From: a virus
DNA length: 31,384 nt
Direction: 5' to 3' (one strand)
Virus record (IMG/VR): IMGVR_UViG_3300027754_000297
Location: 1 to 31,384 of that record
Shown here: positions 29,751 to 31,384 of the stretch, in pieces
Numbering within the stretch: the first letter of the stretch is position 1
How the letters are laid out: each line of letters starts with the position of its first letter
Notes under the pieces: generated by a model
What the model saw: the letters and a program-made list of their open reading frames with translations, nothing else
The model's database searches: none
Told to the model about the DNA's origin: nothing
Made by a program: the position numbers and the translations under genes

Positions 29751-31290
29751 TAAATTTATTAAATTCGAAAAATCACCTTTACTAAATCCAGTTGACTATT
29801 ATAATTTTTTTGGTTCATTTATTGGAATATTTGAAGGTAATAAAAAGTTTTATGTAATTAATGAAAATGAGGTTTCTATTTTAACTGGAGATTCTGCCGA
29901 ATTAAAAAAGCCAGCATTTAAAAAATTAGATAATAATTTAATTGCAGTTTTAAAATCTAATCCTTTAGATATTGCAACTGGATCAGAAATAACAAAATTT
30001 ATGTTATTAACTGCTGTTAAATTTAAAGGTGATTATTTTGCTGCAATGTCTTATGTTTCATTTAATATAATGAAAAAAGATATACCATATATTAGAGTTG
30101 GTTCAGACTATTACAAACTAATAAATAAAACTGATAGATATGGTGCCAAAAATACTTTATTAAAACATTGGAAAAAGGATGAGATAAAAGAAGATCATAC
30201 AAAAGAACTGTTAAAATTGATTTATAAATTTGATGACTTCACGTTGTTACCTAATAACATTGATTTTATACCCGTAATAGATTCATGCTACAACCTTTAT
30301 AATAAATTTGCACATTCACCAAGTGATAATTTAGTTCATGAAAATGATATTCCTATATCTATTGGTTTAATGAATCATATTTTTGGAGACCAGGTAAACC
30401 TAGGTTTAAAATATATGAAGATTTTATATGAGCATCCAACTCAAATTTTGCCTATACTTTCACTTGTTAGTAATGAACGAGGAACTGGTAAAACCACATT
30501 CTTAAATTGGATTCATATGCTATTCGGTGAAAATTCTGTTTTAATTAATCCCCATGATCTTACAAGTTCATTTAATAGTATTTATGCAACCAAAAATATA
30601 ATTATGGTTGATGAAACTGTTATTGAAAAATTGGCATCAGTAGAAAAATTAAAATCAATTGCAACAGCTAAGAGTATTTCGGTATCACAAAAATTTGTTT
30701 CTGAATATTCAATTCCTTTTTTCGGTAAAGTAATTCTTTGCACAAATAAAGAAAAAGACTTTATGCGTATAGATGAGGAAGAGGTAAGATTTTGGATAAG
30801 AAAAATAAAGGCTATCGAGATTTTGAATACTAATATTGAAAATGATTTATTTATTGAGGTGCCAAAATTCCTTAAATTCCTTCTTCAGATGCCGTCTATT
30901 GACTTTTCATTGTCTAGGATGGTATTTACTATGGATGAGATAAAAACAGAGCATTTAGAGCATATTAAAAAAGAAAGTAGATCAGGACTTTATAAAGAAC
31001 TTGAAATATTAATAGAAGACTTTTTTAATTCAACCGGAAAAAATGAATTTTTAGCTACTGCAACAGATATTAAAAACGAATGGTTTAAAAATAATAATCA
31101 AATTGGAATATCTTATATAAGAAAAGTTTTAAAAGAAGAGTTTAAACTGCATCCTGAAAAGCTACAGAAATATTATTCATTCGGGGATATTACTATAAAA
31201 ATGGAAACTGGAACACCATTTAAATTTATTAATATCTATGAAAAAATACAAAACAATGATTTTGAACAAGTTAACGAATGCCCATTTTAA
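29743..31290 (+). CDS. Superfamily 3-type replicative helicase (DUF5906-like)
   Basis: 515 aa. Walker A is GTGKTT (247-252) in SNERGTGKTTF, Walker B is IIMVDE (286-291; Asp290, Glu291), and motif C is LCTNK (332-336), followed by an arginine-containing segment (EEEVRFW) that may supply the arginine finger. This is the SF3/primase-helicase arrangement of viral and plasmid initiators. The N-terminal 200 residues are not recognised; a C-terminal winged-helix-like part (about 420-490) could bind DNA. The gene ends directly beside the iteron array across the circle junction, which suggests that it opens the origin. The end copy of the terminal overlap has Tyr instead of Asp at residue 506. Confidence 0.85.
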   Translation: MNSKFIKFEKSPLLNPVDYYNFFGSFIGIFEGNKKFYVINENEVSILTGDSAELKKPAFKKLDNNLIAVLKSNPLDIATGSEITKFMLLTAVKFKGDYFAAMSYVSFNIMKKDIPYIRVGSDYYKLINKTDRYGAKNTLLKHWKKDEIKEDHTKELLKLIYKFDDFTLLPNNIDFIPVIDSCYNLYNKFAHSPSDNLVHENDIPISIGLMNHIFGDQVNLGLKYMKILYEHPTQILPILSLVSNERGTGKTTFLNWIHMLFGENSVLINPHDLTSSFNSIYATKNIIMVDETVIEKLASVEKLKSIATAKSISVSQKFVSEYSIPFFGKVILCTNKEKDFMRIDEEEVRFWIRKIKAIEILNTNIENDLFIEVPKFLKFLLQMPSIDFSLSRMVFTMDEIKTEHLEHIKKESRSGLYKELEILIEDFFNSTGKNEFLATATDIKNEWFKNNNQIGISYIRKVLKEEFKLHPEKLQKYYSFGDITIKMETGTPFKFINIYEKIQNNDFEQVNECPF

Positions 31291-31384
31291 TTGGTAAAAA
31301 ACCTTTTTTACCGATTTTATGTAACTACTTGATTATCATAGGTAAAAAAGTGGTAAAAAAGATAGGTAAAATAGACTAAACCAA
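31256..31384. repeat. Right copy of terminal overlap
   Basis: It matches 1-129 with a single substitution (31258 G against T at 3). It contains the last 12 codons of the helicase gene and the first part of the iteron region. Confidence 0.95.

Overview
The window is a nearly complete circular genome, or a terminally redundant unit, of a tailed double-stranded DNA phage infecting a member of the Bacteroidota (Flavobacteria- or Sphingobacteria-like). Four things point to this host: low GC; every gene on the + strand with many ATGA stop/start overlaps; start codons preceded by A/T-rich leaders rather than Shine-Dalgarno sequences; and promoters of the Bacteroidota type (TTTG, about 19 bp, TAnnTTTG). 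Bases 1-129 reappear at 31256-31384 with one mismatch, so the unique length is about 31,255 bp. I see no integrase, sheath or baseplate genes. A tail-tube candidate, a tail-chaperone-like gene and a tape-measure candidate suggest a siphovirus with no visible lysogeny module.

Layout. (1) 38-290: A-tract iterons (GGTAAAAAA, mostly 11 bp apart) flank an AT-only-like segment directly downstream of the helicase gene across the circle junction; this is the best candidate origin. (2) 291-3160: a PD-(D/E)XK nuclease-like protein, a C5-cytosine DNA methyltransferase, a small sigma-like factor and small proteins. (3) 3147-13008: a HAD-like fusion protein, both terminase subunits, a tail-chaperone-like gene with a T9 slip site, an HK97-gp10-like protein, large tail proteins, the tape measure and the prohead protease. 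(4) 13059-19212: scaffold-like protein, major capsid protein, tail-tube candidate, small connector-region proteins, portal fusion and connectors. The head genes therefore lie after the tape measure, far from the terminase. (5) 19203-22524: two long beta-rich tail fibre/spike proteins with a small gene between them. (6) 22526-23982: membrane/coiled-coil protein, M15 peptidase endolysin, a damaged HNH homing endonuclease and a holin-like protein. (7) 24047-28704: the early region, opened by two promoter copies that share a 31-bp identical block. It holds a stand-alone DnaA domain IV protein, a Xre regulator, an ERF annealase, a Gp157-like protein, MazG-like proteins, an SSB-like protein and a VRR-NUC-like nuclease. 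(8) 28705-31290: a promoter, a compact structured RNA ending in a terminator, then a primase and a superfamily 3 helicase.

How the parts fit: the early operon supplies recombination, nucleotide and ssDNA-binding functions, and the primase and helicase act next to the iterons. The sigma-like factor may switch on the late genes, which make up most of the window. The most unusual item is the candidate ~93-nt RNA at about 28758-28850. It has two hairpins whose loops share nine perfectly complementary bases, its own promoter and a terminator, and it ends 12 bp before the primase start codon. Other points worth attention are the iteron array, the possible -1 frameshift, the in-frame TGA in the homing endonuclease and several domain fusions.
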